DNA of 64,000 nucleotides, taken from contig NC_079482.1 in the NCBI RefSeq assembly GCF_026230105.1, positions 8,308,001 to 8,372,000 on the forward strand, read 5' to 3'. A program made the translations under genes and the position numbers. Position 1 is the first letter of the stretch. The number at the start of each line of letters is the position of its first letter. The notes under the pieces are model-generated. The model saw nothing but the letters and a program-made list of their open reading frames with translations. It was not told where the DNA came from and did no database searches. Below, one piece after another: positions 24,193-36,159 of this stretch. This DNA comes from Diorhabda sublineata (taxonomy: Eukaryota; Arthropoda; Insecta; Coleoptera; Chrysomelidae).

Positions 24193-25445
24193 CACACAGG
24201 TCTGTCAAATTCGTTACGTTAGTGTCATTCAAAGCAGTTATTATCTTTTAATTATCCTTTATGTGATAATTGGGAACAACCAGTCTCTATAAAATCAAAA
24301 TTTGGTGAAGATCTTGAAAAATTGTAATTTGTTAGAATGACTAAATAGCTGGCCTTAATTTTAATTAAATGGTTATGAAATCAGAGATTAGTTAAGGATA
24401 AACTATTATTTTATATATAAAAGTGGACATGTTTTGTATATCTATTGTTTAATTTGTCACAAAATAAGACACGGTACTTACTAATGCATACGCACCACAA
24501 AGCAACGAGTGTACTTTTACAGTGATACCCGCTAAACAGGTGCCTCAATTTTCTTTAAATTCGTTAATATATTATAAATACTAAGTTTAAGAAAATATTA
24601 TATGAATGTAATATAAATTCACATATTGCTGTTTCACAAAAATAAATGAAAAAAAAATTATGAGACGTTTTATTTCATCAACCTCTGAAAAACTACTGAT
24701 TAAAACCTAATAATATATACCTCAAACGTTCATTTATGCTTTTAACTATTGGTCAGATATAGCCATATTGTTCGACAATGAGGCAGTCTACCACTAACTG
24801 ATGCATTATTAATTCAAAGATGAGGGATTTGTAACCTTACTAGCCTTCAAAAACTGGATAAAGTTGATAATCATCATAATCGTCATTTGTGTTCCATTGA
24901 AATTACAAATATCTCAATAGTTTTACAAGTATCATTAACGTAAAATTACGATTTTCATTACAAAATTTCATGATAAATTAGGCAGCAGGTCTAGGTATGT
25001 CTAAAAAATCGTTCCATCATTTATAATAATCATATCTATCAATAAAAAACTTCTACGGAAACAAATTTTCACTCTCGTCAACTTCTGATTATTTGTTACA
25101 AAATTATTCTTAAAATAGATTCTCACAATATCATCAATTAACTTTTTCATAAACTGATTTACGTTAAGGTATAGTACTTACCTGTTATGTAGAAATATAG
25201 TTGAAATCGGTTATAATCTATTTTTATGAACGAGAGAGTAATACAATCTGATCATTAATCCAAAACTTTTACTAGTCTTTTACTAATCATGAGCTACACA
25301 GAACAATAGAAAAAGGTTTTGAATGGTCAAAAGCCCTGTGTATTAAAGATTACATTATGGTATCAATATTTACAGAGTTATTGAAGAATATCCGACAGTA
25401 GACAAAGTTTGTCACAGATTGAGATGATAAGGATTACTTTGAAGT
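24193..25445. other. AT-rich non-coding stretch
   Basis: No gene, RNA gene or clear repeat seen. Confidence 0.4.
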
Positions 25446-25448
25446 GAG

Positions 25449-25600
25449 TTGGAATTTCTGAAACCGTTGGTTATATTTATACTGTTTACACCACCACTGT
25501 AGAGACTGAAGTTAAACTGTTCACCTTCAGTCTCTGAAGACGATAGCTTAGGTATAGAAACGTGCGTCAGACAGTGTAATTGTGAGTGGTGATGTTGAAA
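25449..25600. repeat. Dispersed repeat, copy 1 of 3
   Basis: It begins GGAATTTCTGAAACCGTTGG. It continues through a TGTTTACACCACCACT segment and TTCAGTCTCTGAAGACGATA. Related copies lie at about 34558-34690 and 44363-44460. It has no coding content of its own and leads into the DDE remnant to the right. It may be a SINE or the end of a DNA transposon. Confidence 0.55.
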
Positions 25601-25619
25601 TCATCCATTTTAATGGAAA

Positions 25620-26390
25620 AAACGATATTATAGTATGGAGAAGAAATTACTTATGGACTATAAAAGAAATGAGAAACCAAAGAAAGAATATATATGGATC
25701 AATGAGAAACCTAAGTACATAAATAGATTTTGGCAAGATGAAATTGTTACAAGTCCAAGACAGGAAAGGGACACAGACTGATAGTAATAAACATCGGCAG
25801 TTCAAATAGTTTTTTTTATTACACAATTTGCATCGGCCGTATACTGGTTATAAGCGATTAAAATTTTTGTAATAGTTCAAGTTAAGTTTTAGTATTTTAT
25901 CTACAGATATTTGTTAAATCAAGTTTATTATCGAGATCTTGCTGAGGTAATTTTTGAGGTTAGTAATATTATATTTAGGTCCTAAAATTTCACATTTTGT
26001 TCTTGGTAGGTTTAATGGTTTTGTTAAAGTTTATTGAGTTGAATCTACTCGTTCCTCGTGCTATAAGTACACGAACGCCGATTTTTTCAAAGAATGCTTC
26101 GATCAAATGGTAGACCCTCTACCTTGAAACTTTTTAATATGTACATATAAAAGAATTTGATAAATTCAAAGATATTATGTTCCATCCCGGTGTTGTGAGA
26201 AAAGAACTGTATTCTATATGTTCTCTTGATGGAGAGAAATAGAAAAAATATGATATTGATGAAATTACAGAAAATCAGGCGATTAGATCTCCGCCATATC
26301 ATTGCTAACTAAACCCGATTGAACTGGTATGGGCACAGATAAAGGCAGAAGTTTCAAGAAAAAAATTCAATGTTAATCGTTGTTTCCAAT
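25620..26390 (+). pseudogene. DDE superfamily transposase remnant (PF13358-like)
   Basis: At about 25762-25810 one + frame reads GKGHRLIVINIGSSNSFF, the conserved strand before the second aspartate in a widespread insect DDE transposase. At about 26290-26370 another reads SPPYHC, then LNPIELVWAQIKAEVSRKK, where the glutamate of N-P-I-E is the third catalytic residue. Between them the second-aspartate motif (I-D-N-A-P-Y-H) is not visible, and stops interrupt both parts, so this is a decayed, internally deleted copy. The 71-codon - strand frame at 26087-26302 is a shadow. Confidence 0.7.
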
Positions 26391-26889
26391 CCATATCTTG
26401 CATAAAATTTCATCCAAACAGTAATCCAACGATCTTGTTCTAGTTGTGACTTAAAGGGTATATTCCCGATATTTCTATAACGGACATGTACACTCCAATC
26501 TTCTTACAACACACACTGTTTTGGTTCGTACAGAAATTATGTTCGATGTTCTATCTACTTTTTCATAAAATTTACATAAATCGTTTTGTGAAGTCCCATT
26601 CGGTGTTTAGTTATTTAATACGTTGACTACCAACTACGAGATAACTCGTAGATTGCTTTCTTTTCTAGGACGCCAACTACGAGTTATCTCGTCCGGTGGT
26701 TACTTGCCATTTTTGTGCAGCTACGATTAAACTCGGAATATATGAGTGCTTATATCGATAGTTGGCTTCTCGGAAAAGAATAAAAAACCAATGCTGGCTT
26801 GCATGAATAGAAAATTTATTAAAAAACGAACAAAAAATATAATTATAAAAATTAGTTCAAATTTTCACGAAATAAAATAATATTTTATT

Positions 26890-27167
26890 GTTTGTGGAAC
26901 TTCTTAAAGCAATCTACCACACAAAGGGGTGGCTTTTCTTTACATTGTGGTCAGAAATAACGCGTTTATCTGTGTTTTTGCTTGGGTATACATATACGAC
27001 ATGACTTTGTCGGACGCTGCTTTTTTTCGGTAGGTGGTGACTCTCTAAATAATGAAGCTCTTACAATTTCTTTTTTTTTTTCGAAACTGGCTGAACGCGA
27101 CGAAGAATTCTTCTCTGACCTTGATCAGTTTTATTTTAGAAGTTGTTACTTTTTGAAAAATTTTATG

Positions 27168-27240
<73 letters not shown>

Positions 27241-28326
27241 GTAATGAAACCTTTTTGGGCCATCTAATAGTCTTTATTAGAGATGAATAGTACGAAAGCA
27301 TTCGATCTGATCGGTCAATGCCAGACATTTCATTAATGCAATCTCGAATAATATTCGGTTTCATAGAAATTTTTCCATTGCGATTGGGCACCTCTACCAT
27401 TTCAACAGCATCCATGCTTGAAATGCTAAGGACATCTCGTTTGTCTTTCCAGTTGCATACAATAACAGGACCATTTTGCTGCCAGATACACTCCTCTTTA
27501 TTCCGATGTAAATCTTTATTTCCATTACAAGACCGCCGGACTCACATAGTTCAAACAGTTTGATACCATATTTGTGTTTTTAATTTTCTATATATTGGTG
27601 GAAAAGCAATCTTCCCCGCCATAGCATCATGGATTCGTCAAATCAAAGATTTTTATCTGGTACATAGTTTTCACGCATAATATTATTGGAATGCTTTAGT
27701 ATTGGTCTCACCTTGTATAATCTGTCGGCAGATGGTATTGAGTTATCAACAAAATGAAAATAACGGAGTAAATGTACATTATATAGCTTGTTAGTGCTCC
27801 AGTAATGTTCAATTGATGGAAAAGTGCAAGGTCCCATTTGCAACAAAAGTCCAATAAAACTTTCATCTCTGCAACAATGACGTCTTGCCTCTTTGATAAC
27901 CTATTAGATTTTTTTATTTCATTGCGTTTTTCAATTTCTTGTGCAGCATATAAATTAGTTCCACAAGTAATGCAAAAAATTCATCCGAAAAAAATAAGTC
28001 CACCAGCGTTTGTACTGTAAAATTAGTCGTATCCAATTTCACACCAACATTTTCTTGGCAAATAAATAATTCAGGATTTTGTTGAATTTCTGTCCACAAA
28101 TTATCATTCGCCTTTGATGTTGTTGCTTGGGAATCATCGACCCTTCAGATTCGGCATCAACTTCAGATTCGGAAACGACTTTATCTTCACTATCACTTGT
28201 ATTCCCATAAGGTTCATAATTGCTACTGTCGTTACCCTCCTTGCCAAAAATCCCATCTAATTCGGAATCACTCAGATTTGCGTAGTACTCAATTTCATTT
28301 TGAGTCAGTGGTCTTTTCTTATCCAT
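26890..28326 (-). pseudogene. piggyBac transposase (PGBD4-like), disrupted
   Basis: Read right to left on the - strand. 28326-28039 starts MDKKRPLTQNEIEYYANLSD, an acidic leader. 27846-27643 contains FPSIEHYWSTNKLYN and RYFHFVDN. About 27640-27540 contains FDESMMLWRGRL, with the first catalytic aspartate, then KYGIKLFELC. 27415-27240 contains KPNIIRDCINEMSGIDRSD and YYSSLIKTIRW, typical of the core's end. About 27010-26890 contains the C-terminal Cys-rich tail (CRICIPKQKHR, then PLCVVDCFKKFHK). Frameshifts separate the blocks, two stops cut the tail, and a (TA)n tract replaces sequence after the core. It moved by TTAA-specific cut and paste when intact. Confidence 0.85.
27175..27236. repeat. 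(TA)31 microsatellite inside the piggyBac transposase
   Basis: An uninterrupted TA dinucleotide run. It sits in what was coding sequence between the end of the transposase core and the Cys-rich tail, so it arose or was inserted after the element died. It creates artificial Y-I repeats in open frames on both strands. Confidence 0.95.
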
Positions 28327-28810
28327 ATTGGATTCTTGATAATTTAATTATTACAATAATTATAAAACAAAACACTCAAGAAAGACGTAAATGTAAGGCA
28401 CTCAACAATATCTGAGATACTACTGACGCATATGACGTGTATATATGATTTAGCTTTAGAGAAGCGACAGGTCGAATCGTGTCTATGCGTGTCTACGTAC
28501 GAATTAACTCGTAGTTGGCTTCCGCGAAGAGATTTATGTTACAGAAGTCAAGTACGAGATAATTCGTAAGACCTTTTAAAAAAAACACATTTTTTATGAT
28601 AACTATGCTCTAGAATTTTCATTAATATAATGTATTTAAATCAAATTGTCATTTTAAACGGAATTCTGAACCTTGACGTGGCATCTTATCAGTTTTTGTT
28701 GAGCACAGATTTTGTGTTTTATAGGGTCCAGTGCTCCGACTAGAATTTTCTCCTCATTTCCCTGAAACATCATAATGATCTTAACAGGTTAACACAAGTT
28801 TAACCTTAAT

Positions 28811-28978
28811 GCAAACCTGCCGAGGACCACGCTAGGGGCGCATCAGGATAACTATATAAAAAATAAATAATTTTCCATCAGGTTTCCCTCATCATGTCCA
28901 TATAAGAAACTTCTCAGGTTCATCTTATTAAAACGAAAAATATTTGTTATTAGGCTATCCTGACGAGGTCCACATTAG
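28811..28978. repeat. Array 1 of a degenerate 25-bp unit, ~72-bp spacing
   Basis: 25-bp units begin at 28811, 28882 and 28954 (GCAAACCTGCCGAGG, GTTTCCCTCATCATG and GCTATCCTGACGAGG as first 15 bases), each ending in C(G/A)(C/T)TAG or ATAAG. The starts are 71 and 72 bp apart. Inverted half-units such as CATCAGGATAAC (about 28841) lie between. The same unit forms array 2 about 1.1 kb to the right. No gene is associated. Confidence 0.55.
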
Positions 28979-30029
28979 TATCATATTAGGTTGACCGTAT
29001 TGAGACTAAATTATTTTTCATAATTTTGATTCCTGATTCTGTCCATACAAGGAAAATATAATATTTCAATAATTTCAATATAACAGTACCGTCATTAAAG
29101 TTTTAGAAATTGCTTCATTCGGTTGTAAAATTGTATATCAAACGAGAGTGTAAACTATTTTAAGAGAGGCAGTTCGTCAATAATATAAAGAGAAGTTAAT
29201 ATCAGTCTAAACCAGATTTAAATCTTTGCATGAATAGAAATTTCTGGAGTTAGTTAACGGGGTAATATATAATATATCGCTTCTATTTCATCAGTGCTTA
29301 CATTGGAAGAATTCGGATCTGGCGAACGTCCTCTCTCATTGGTTAACATCCAGTTGAATGACATTTTAGTTTTCAAACCATTATATAAGCATAACCTCAT
29401 GAGCTGCAAATCGGAAATGTTGGAAGTAACCTAAAAAAACATTAAAATAAAAAAAAAACACATTCAAGTGTAGTAATTAAAAAATGATACTTTTTTTTTA
29501 ATGTTAAGATTATTACGGTAAAGATGTGTGTTGGAAACCGAGCTATTACTTTGGAAATATAAAATGAGCATAGCGTGACTTGTCACTAATATATTTAAAA
29601 ACAGTTCGCGCTTACAGAGAGTGAAAATGGGTACTTGTTTTAGTTCGTATTAAAGGGATGATTGATACAAGTAAAGAAAATTTGTTCGCAACATTGAAAC
29701 TTTGCTTATCATATTACAAATTATTGATTAGATAACAAATTGAAATAAAAAAAATAATTTAAAAATAAGTCAAAACAAGTGATGTATTAAAAAAATTACT
29801 GTTTTATAATTTTGAGAATTATATGTAATATAAATATAATTATTGAAATTTTGAAAGAAGAGACACGTGTTTAGAATTTGTTTTTTTTTATTTATCTAAA
29901 AATGTTATCAAAGTTATGTGTATCGCTTTTATTGAATGTTTCTTATAATTTGAATTTTTTAAACAAAATTTAATGTAGATATGATAAATTATGAGTTAGA
30001 AGATTATTCTTAAAAATAAATACACTCTA
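28979..30029. other. AT-rich segment between the two 25-bp arrays
   Basis: About 1 kb with no gene seen. Bounded on both sides by arrays of the same unit, it may be the inside of one element or simply old intervening DNA. Confidence 0.4.
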
Positions 30030-30300
30030 AGGCAATCCCTTATAGGACTATAAGGACTATAAGGACTATATATGAGGACTATATAACGTAATCCTAACAA
30101 TGATCTTATGCAGTAATCCTGATAAGGATCTTATGAGGTACTTGTGATATAGAGTAATCCCAATAAGGACCATATAAGGTAAACCTAATTAGTACTTCAT
30201 TAGTGACCTGCGCTACATTTTCATCAGATCCTTGTCAGGTTATCTTGACCTTTACCTTACCAGGTTGAGGAATTACCTGATAACGTCCTTATGGGGTCAT
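30030..30300. repeat. Array 2 of the 25-bp unit, partly tandem
   Basis: It starts with a GGACTATAA triplication (about 30043-30070). Then come 25-bp units at 30088, 30113, 30154, 30179, 30239 and 30272. The best unit begins GTAATCCTGATAAGG and ends ATCTTATGAG. Adjacent units at 30088/30113 and 30154/30179 are exactly contiguous. The core (CCTGATAAGG ... CCTTAT) is itself partly palindromic, and inverted half-units occur, for example CATCAGATCCTTGTCAGG near 30221-30239. Confidence 0.65.
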
Positions 30301-30990
30301 CACAAAAAATTCTATTACAGATAATAGATTTCTTACACTGCAAGCTTTACGAAGAAGACCTAACAGATTCGGCAAGAGTTAGCTGAAGCTCGAAATGTTA
30401 AAGTAAATTCACAAACTGAGAAATATTTTAAGCAATGCTGGAATTGGAGCCAGAGTAGCTGACACTCCTCCTCAACTAACCAGGTAGGTTAAGATTTGCA
30501 CATGAACACGTGAGCTTGAATGTTCAGGATTGAGGTACTTTATTCTTCACGGACGAGCTCAGATTTCGTTTATCTACTTCAGATCGGAGAAAACCTATTT
30601 TTGGAAGAGATAATAAGATGTATTTTCCTTGCTTATCATTTTGTGGGAAGGAATATAATAAGGGCTCACAGAATTTGTACTGTTAGATAGAGGATCATTA
30701 AGTGCTCATAGGTACATTACGGAGATTTTAAAGGTACATGTTGTTCCTTATGCCCGTTTTTTAGTCAATGACTTTGAGTTTTTGCATGATAAAGCACGTT
30801 CCCATGTCGCTAGAATAGTAAAACCAGTACATTCAAAAAGTAAAATTGTATTCGCTGAAAGGTGAGATCTACAGATATGATACCAGCTAACCTGCAACAA
30901 CTTCAATAGGTGTTAATGAGTAGATGGTAAGATTTGGATCATAATTATTTGCAGGATTTGGTCAGAAGTATGCTATGGCGTTGTATTTTT
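30301..30990 (+). pseudogene. Tc1-like transposase remnant, copy A
   Basis: Translated across frames, the + strand gives a Tc1-type transposase from hinge to second aspartate. It shows LTLQALRRRPN, then TPPQLTR, then FFTDELRFRLSTSDRRKPIF (first aspartate in T-D-E). Then come LLDRGSLSAHRYI, then HVVPYARFLVNDF, then FLHDKARSHVARIVKP (second aspartate in H-D-x-A-R-x-H). Stops and frame changes are frequent and the third acidic residue was not found before about 30990. The N-terminal part closely matches the antisense fragment at 40409-40621, so both come from one family. Confidence 0.8.
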
Positions 30991-31415
30991 TGTTACTTTA
31001 TTTAACTAACATCTATACAATGCATTAATTTTATATCTTTCTCTGTTTGATATTAATTTAAATACAGAAAACACTTGAGATTATCTGAAAACAGTCATAT
31101 AAATAACAATACTTATTCTATCTTATTGCTATTATCAAAATCAGAGTGATGCTATACTTTGATGGAATGTATTTTGCAGTTCTGCTTTCAACTGATTATC
31201 ACCTGGGAAATAGTCTGTCCGGTAAAATTGATAGTTTTCTCGTTTCGCTGTCTACTTCTATGTACCTGCGTTTGAATTTATTGATTATGATCACTCGCCT
31301 GACAAGTTTTCTGTATGTCTTTTCCGATAGTTTTATACACTTTTCAATGAAAATATTTTTCGATTGGATCATGCTAGGTTTCCTAATAATTAGGAATACT
31401 TGGTTCTCAGCCTAA

Positions 31416-33151
31416 ACAGGGTGTTTTAAAAAAGGTGATCCCGTCTCTAGCATAAATAGGAAACAGAAATATTTGGGTTTTGCTCAGTAAAATAATCCAC
31501 TAACGCATACACATTTTTTACGATTTTGCCGCAACTTCTTGCATGGAAATTTTATAGAGGGCGCTAGTTACACGGTTCGTATTAAGACTTTTGATAAAAC
31601 TCGATACTGTGTATCGTTTTCGGAATATTTTGATTTGAAAATTATGAAGCAATAACCGATGCTGGCAGTAATGTTGAATATATTAATTAAACAAAAAATC
31701 ACCAGATGAAAATTTAGAAAAATAACAAAATAGAATTCAATTAAAGTAGGTATTCATAGAATCCTCCGTTTTCACGAATAACAAGTTTATCCTGTGTAAT
31801 CTAAGGAATTAAAATCGTATGAACGAGGAGACCAATGTATCAGAGCTTCTGCACCTCTACCAATCTATCGATTCGGAAAATGGTTACTCGACCAATAGCG
31901 ACACTTTCTATCAAAGTGCGGTGGAGCTCTATTGTGCATATAAATAGAGATCTTCGCTCTTTTTGCGTTAAATCTTCTAATATCTCGATTAACTGATTGC
32001 TTAAAAAATCGAGTTACATATTATCATTTGAGTTACCAGGTAGAATGTTATAACCTATTAATTTGTAACCTAAAGCTGCTGCCCAAACTTTAAATGGGTG
32101 TTGGTAATGTGATACCCTTTTGACATGTGGATTCTCATCACATAAGTAGTGTGCATTATGGGAATTAAACATACCTTGTCGCGTAAAAGTGTCTGTAAAA
32201 AGAATACAATTTAAAAATTTGGATTGAGGGTTGTTCTTTCTGTTGTTGTTGCTGTTGCTCTTCTCCAAGTACTTGAAGAAGACGTATTTGTTTGTCTTAC
32301 CACATTCCTTAAGCTGTTGGATTTTTTTATTAACTAAATTCAAAATAATTTTTTCTCGTTGTTCTTGGTCCACCAGAATTTATTTTTTCAATGGCTCTAA
32401 ATGTATTTTTACTTGGTTACAGGTACAAGGTTTCAGAAATGTAATTGACTCAATGTCATAATTATCAATGAATAACAGTTTTCCATGGCAAAAATGCTAT
32501 TGCTGTATAAAATTCAAAGATAAATATTTATGAGTACCTACTCATCTATTGGGGACTTTAGTATGAAAGAAACAACAGTTTGAGTCGTAGAAACGCAATA
32601 CATGACCATCAAATTGTTGTTTGTTTCAAAATAACGCTACTGCTTATTTAAATTTGAAAAACAAGATTCTACAAACAAGGGTTAGACTGAGTTTTTGTAA
32701 ATGGAAGCCATCAGTCCTAATTTTTTCAAATTTATTTATTTTATCAATGGGGTCTCATTTTCGCGACAAAGAATTTTCAATTCACATAATGCTTACTAAT
32801 TAATAACTTCATCAATACTTTATACAAGCATCGATTATTATTACTTAATAAATCTAATATTGAAAAAGTTATGTTCAATAATACTTGGTAGAAACCTGGC
32901 AAAACCAGGTAATCAGCGCTCTCTATGAGAGTCAGACATAAAAACAAATTCATTGGATGTATCAGCTTCCAAAACATATTCGTATAAAATTTCAATACAA
33001 GTTGCGACAAAATCGTAAAAAATGTGTAATTTTTTTTTCTTCAACGCCCTTTATCTTGAATACGGATGAGTTTTTTACTTAACAAACCCCAAATATTTTC
33101 CAGTTTTCTACCTATCCTAGAAATGGGATTACCTTTTTTGAAGCACTCTCT
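31416..33151 (-). mobile_element. Mariner-like DNA transposon with long terminal inverted repeats
   Basis: The left end begins ACAGGGTGTTTTAAAAAAGG at 31416. The complement of the right end at 33151 begins AGAGAGTGCTTCAAAAAAGG. The arms then track each other for about 130 bp, including ATATTTGGG and ACACATTTTTTACGATTTTG, and again through GAAATTTTATA. The right arm has small insertions. The element is about 1.74 kb and encodes a transposase on the - strand. TA dinucleotides flank both ends, consistent with mariner-type insertion. Confidence 0.8.
31830..32373 (-). pseudogene. Mariner-like transposase in the long-TIR element
   Basis: The - strand frame 32373-32014 ends with LFTDTFTRQGMFNSHNAHY, then CDENPHVKRVSHYQH and GYKLIGYNILPGN. 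In this insect transposase group the usual motif is F-T-D-E-x-T-F-T-R-x-G-I-F-N-x-H-N, with the first catalytic aspartate; here the residues after T-D are shortened. Downstream, SNQLIEILEDLTQKERRS matches the region before the second aspartate. The QDG motif and the third acidic residue are not readable, so the protein is truncated and non-functional. The N-terminal 50 residues (KIQQLKECGKTNKY) are poorly conserved. Confidence 0.7.
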
Positions 33152-33774
33152 ATAAATGTTTATACCCGTTTCTATTACTATTTTGTAAGCGTCACATTAT
33201 ACTATGTTTCCTCATTGACAATCATTTCTATGAAGTTTTTCTAAAATTTTTGGGTTAATCTTTTCTGTCTCAAGGCCTTCCACTCACCTGAATTTGGAAT
33301 TATCCGCCTTTGATCATTCTGATTAAATAAAACAGAACTTAGTAATTAAAATACAACAATCAAAATATGAGTGAGAGTCAATATTTTGCTCATCTTAGAT
33401 CTTGTCAACGTTGTATCATCGAATATCAATTCATCTACTTATACTATGGATATAATTCTTTCAAAGTGTCTTCTGGAATAATCAGTCAGCGTCACTTCCG
33501 GTACAACGGCGACGAAGACATTTTGTTCGTGGCGGTCGCGATTATCGTCCAAAAGAATAATTCGCCGCAGAAGCTTGTGAACATTATGTAAACGTTCTTT
33601 CTAATTAATCGGCTAATTGTACACTCGGGAATTCATCAGGAATAAAAACAGTGGCGGGTTATATTCCAAAACGTTTTAATTAATAATTGAATACCATCAA
33701 ACTCACAACTTCTTCATTCAGTTTTTTGAAAGGTTTCTCAACACAAAAACAAGAGATTTTTTCCATAATCATTT
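33152..33774. other. Non-coding, with a GC-rich patch at about 33490-33570
   Basis: No gene supported. The patch holds GGTACAACGGCGACGAAGAC and is unlike its AT-rich surroundings. It may be an old transposon fragment. Confidence 0.3.
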
Positions 33775-33996
33775 TTATTTTTCCACATAGTTTCCTTTTG
33801 AGACTAGGTTGTTGTCCCAGTTAAGATTCAACCTTTTTAAACATCGCAAATAATACTTTCCGCCTTTCACCTCAAAATAAGTGTTAACGTATGCGATAAC
33901 CTCCTCGTCTAATGAAAAACTCTCTTGCAAGTTAAACTTTTTGATATAACCCTGTAGTTGTTTTACGTTTTTGAAGATAGTTGATGTAGCCAACAT
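33775..33996 (-). pseudogene. Mariner transposase C-terminus
   Basis: The - strand reads SFSLDEEVIAYVNTYFEVKG, then YYLRCLKRLNLNWDNN and KGNYVEK followed by a stop. This is the classic mariner C-terminal tail (S-x-E-E-V-I-A-x-x-x-A-Y-F, Y-Y-x-x-G-L-K-K-L, K-G-D-Y-V-E-K). The frame is open but only this last domain survives; none of the catalytic aspartates is present. Confidence 0.75.
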
Positions 33997-33999
33997 GAT

Positions 34000-36150
34000 G
34001 GCTAATGAAACCGTGTTTGCTTTTTTGGCTCGTTCACCCTTTGCAATTCACTGACTTGACTGTTTTTTCGTTTCAGGATTGTGTAGTTCGATGCAAAATT
34101 AAATATTTAGTAACAATTACATACTGAATTGTTTCCATTTATAGAAAGATCTTCACAACGACTCCCATTGTTGATTGTCAAACAGAAACTAAGCATTCAA
34201 AATGGTTGAATTTTAGTGAGAATCTCTCAACGCTTGCGAAAATATATTACATCGAATATCAATACAATATTTGACAATAATTAAGTATAAAATGTGAAAA
34301 ATAAAAAAAAATAATTATAAAGAAAATTTCAAATTTACAGAAATATTAAGTTTAATACGTAGTTAGTTAGAACTTGTTTTTAAATTTTAGATGGATGTAT
34401 ATGATGAACTGATTTCTCATTATAAGAGAATAATATGCTCTAAATTTTGTAGGTGGTTTAGAAAAAGTACGATATACTGAACTAGACCACGCAAATTCGT
34501 TTTATTAGATTTAAGATTTGTATGTTGATTTTATTCACATAGTCTACAACGATTAAGTTCGAATTTCTGGAACCGTTGGTAACATTCGTATAGAACACTC
34601 TATTTACTACGATCACTACATCAAACTCCGGTCTCTGAAGACATAACTTGTGTTATTAACTGTGGTAATGTCTTCAGCATTCTATCAGTCCTTGCAATAT
34701 GCAAGAAAAAGTATCCTCTATTAATGGTGGCAAAAAACATCATCTAGTCTTGATTAATCCTAATCTCGAAACCTGCTTCTACGATTTTTATAAAGTTTTG
34801 TGTGATACGGCTGGTATTGAGGTGGTATTTATATTGTTGTCAGATCTTTCCTGTTTTCGGAAAAATAATGAACTTTGTTATTTCAAATGGCGTTTTATCT
34901 GTGGATAACAGTTCCGTGACAGTGTTTAATTTCTAGTGAATCTTATTCTGCATAATCTGTGATCTGTGCAGTAGCAGATCGTCTACATGCTTCATTTAGT
35001 CTTCGCCACATAAGTAAGAAAGAAATTCTAGAACTGTCTTGATCGGAAATGCTCGAAATTTTGACTTGTACTACGTTTCCTACCATGTTTTTTCTGAAAA
35101 CTGTGAACTATCTTAAATGCATATATACCAATCTTAAAGATTTTGTGTCGCCTTCACTGGTTAAAAATTCAAAATTGATTAAAAGACGCAGCGATCCGGT
35201 GACAAATTGGTGATTAATTTGAGCAATTAGGATTTTTCAAATTAGTTCTTGGTATAAAACTGAGTGAAACTCGGAAAAAGAAAACATGTTTGGAAGAAAT
35301 ATATACTTTATTGAATAATTACTCAACGTCAATTCCAATTAATAGCTCTATCAATCATCAAATTTTTTTCTTTATAAAATCGAGATGTCAAAAAATTAAT
35401 TTTAAAAATTCCTCAATTTTAATCAAACGATAATTGTAACAGTTTCTCTGTTAACTGAAGGAAGAAAGTAATCTTTAATGACAATGAAGCGTATGAACTG
35501 AAATTCTCCACATCTCCATAATTCTAATAATATTTATCTTTGTTAATTATAATCAGATCAAAATTCGTAGCAATACGCCGGCATTTTTAGTTTTGTTATT
35601 CCACACTCAAATTTAATATGGAAAGGAGGGTTGGATATACCTCATTTTAGAGATAATTTAATCACCTCAAAATTATAACATATTTAACCGTTTTTAGCAA
35701 TTCGTAAAAAACCTCATAACAACTGTAAACAAGTATTTTTTGTTCAGGTTCAGGTTGACTCGCATAAGGAACCCACACAGAGCAGAGGCGTGTAGGAGAC
35801 TCCAAAATATGACGATTGGGCGCAATTTACCTCTATACCAAGTTGCATAACTGAAAATTTATGAAGCCTTATAGCTTAGAGCGAATAATTTAGAGAAAAA
35901 TGAACTTCTTTGCAACCCTATTATGGACATTAATTATTGATAAGTATAAGGAGATCGAAACATTCTGTGAGGTTAATTAGGGTTGATTTGAACCTAAAAA
36001 TTCCACACAAGTTTTGTATCTGTCAGTTTATTTGAAAAAAATTTTTTTACTATTGTAATGTTCCATAAAACTTCATCATTTTCAAGAAAAATTCAAATAT
36101 CAATTTTATTTAAAAAGTTGGCTATGAATTCCTACATCAAATTTGATAAT
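34000..36150. other. AT-rich stretch with dispersed repeat copy 2
   Basis: No gene supported. Copy 2 of the dispersed repeat (GAATTTCTGGAACCGTTGG, then GGTCTCTGAAGACATAAC) lies at about 34558-34690. The frame at 34699-34908 follows it directly and lacks any motif. Confidence 0.4.
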
Positions 36151-36159
36151 TTGCACTAA

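Larger units (their letters stand above)
26619..28575 (-). mobile_element. piggyBac (PGBD4-like) element with TTAA flanks and palindromic subterminal repeats
   Basis: TTAA occurs at 26615-26618 and 28576-28579, as expected for piggyBac duplications. Inside each end sit two short palindromes. On the left, CTACGAGATAACTCGTAG (26634-26651) and CTACGAGTTATCTCGT (26677-26692). On the right, ACGAATTAACTCGTAG (ending 28514) and TACGAGATAATTCGTA (28553-28568). The longer motif GCCAACTACGAGTTA at the left recurs, inverted, at the right. The transposase lies between on the - strand. The extreme ends do not align base for base, so exact termini are approximate. Confidence 0.7.

Noticed and set aside
26982..27290. 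102-codon + strand frame with a Y-I repeat
   Set aside because: The repeat is just translated (TA)n, and the rest is antisense to the piggyBac transposase.
28811..30296. CRISPR-like array
   Set aside because: Units are degenerate, irregularly spaced, sometimes contiguous and partly inverted, and the genome is eukaryotic.
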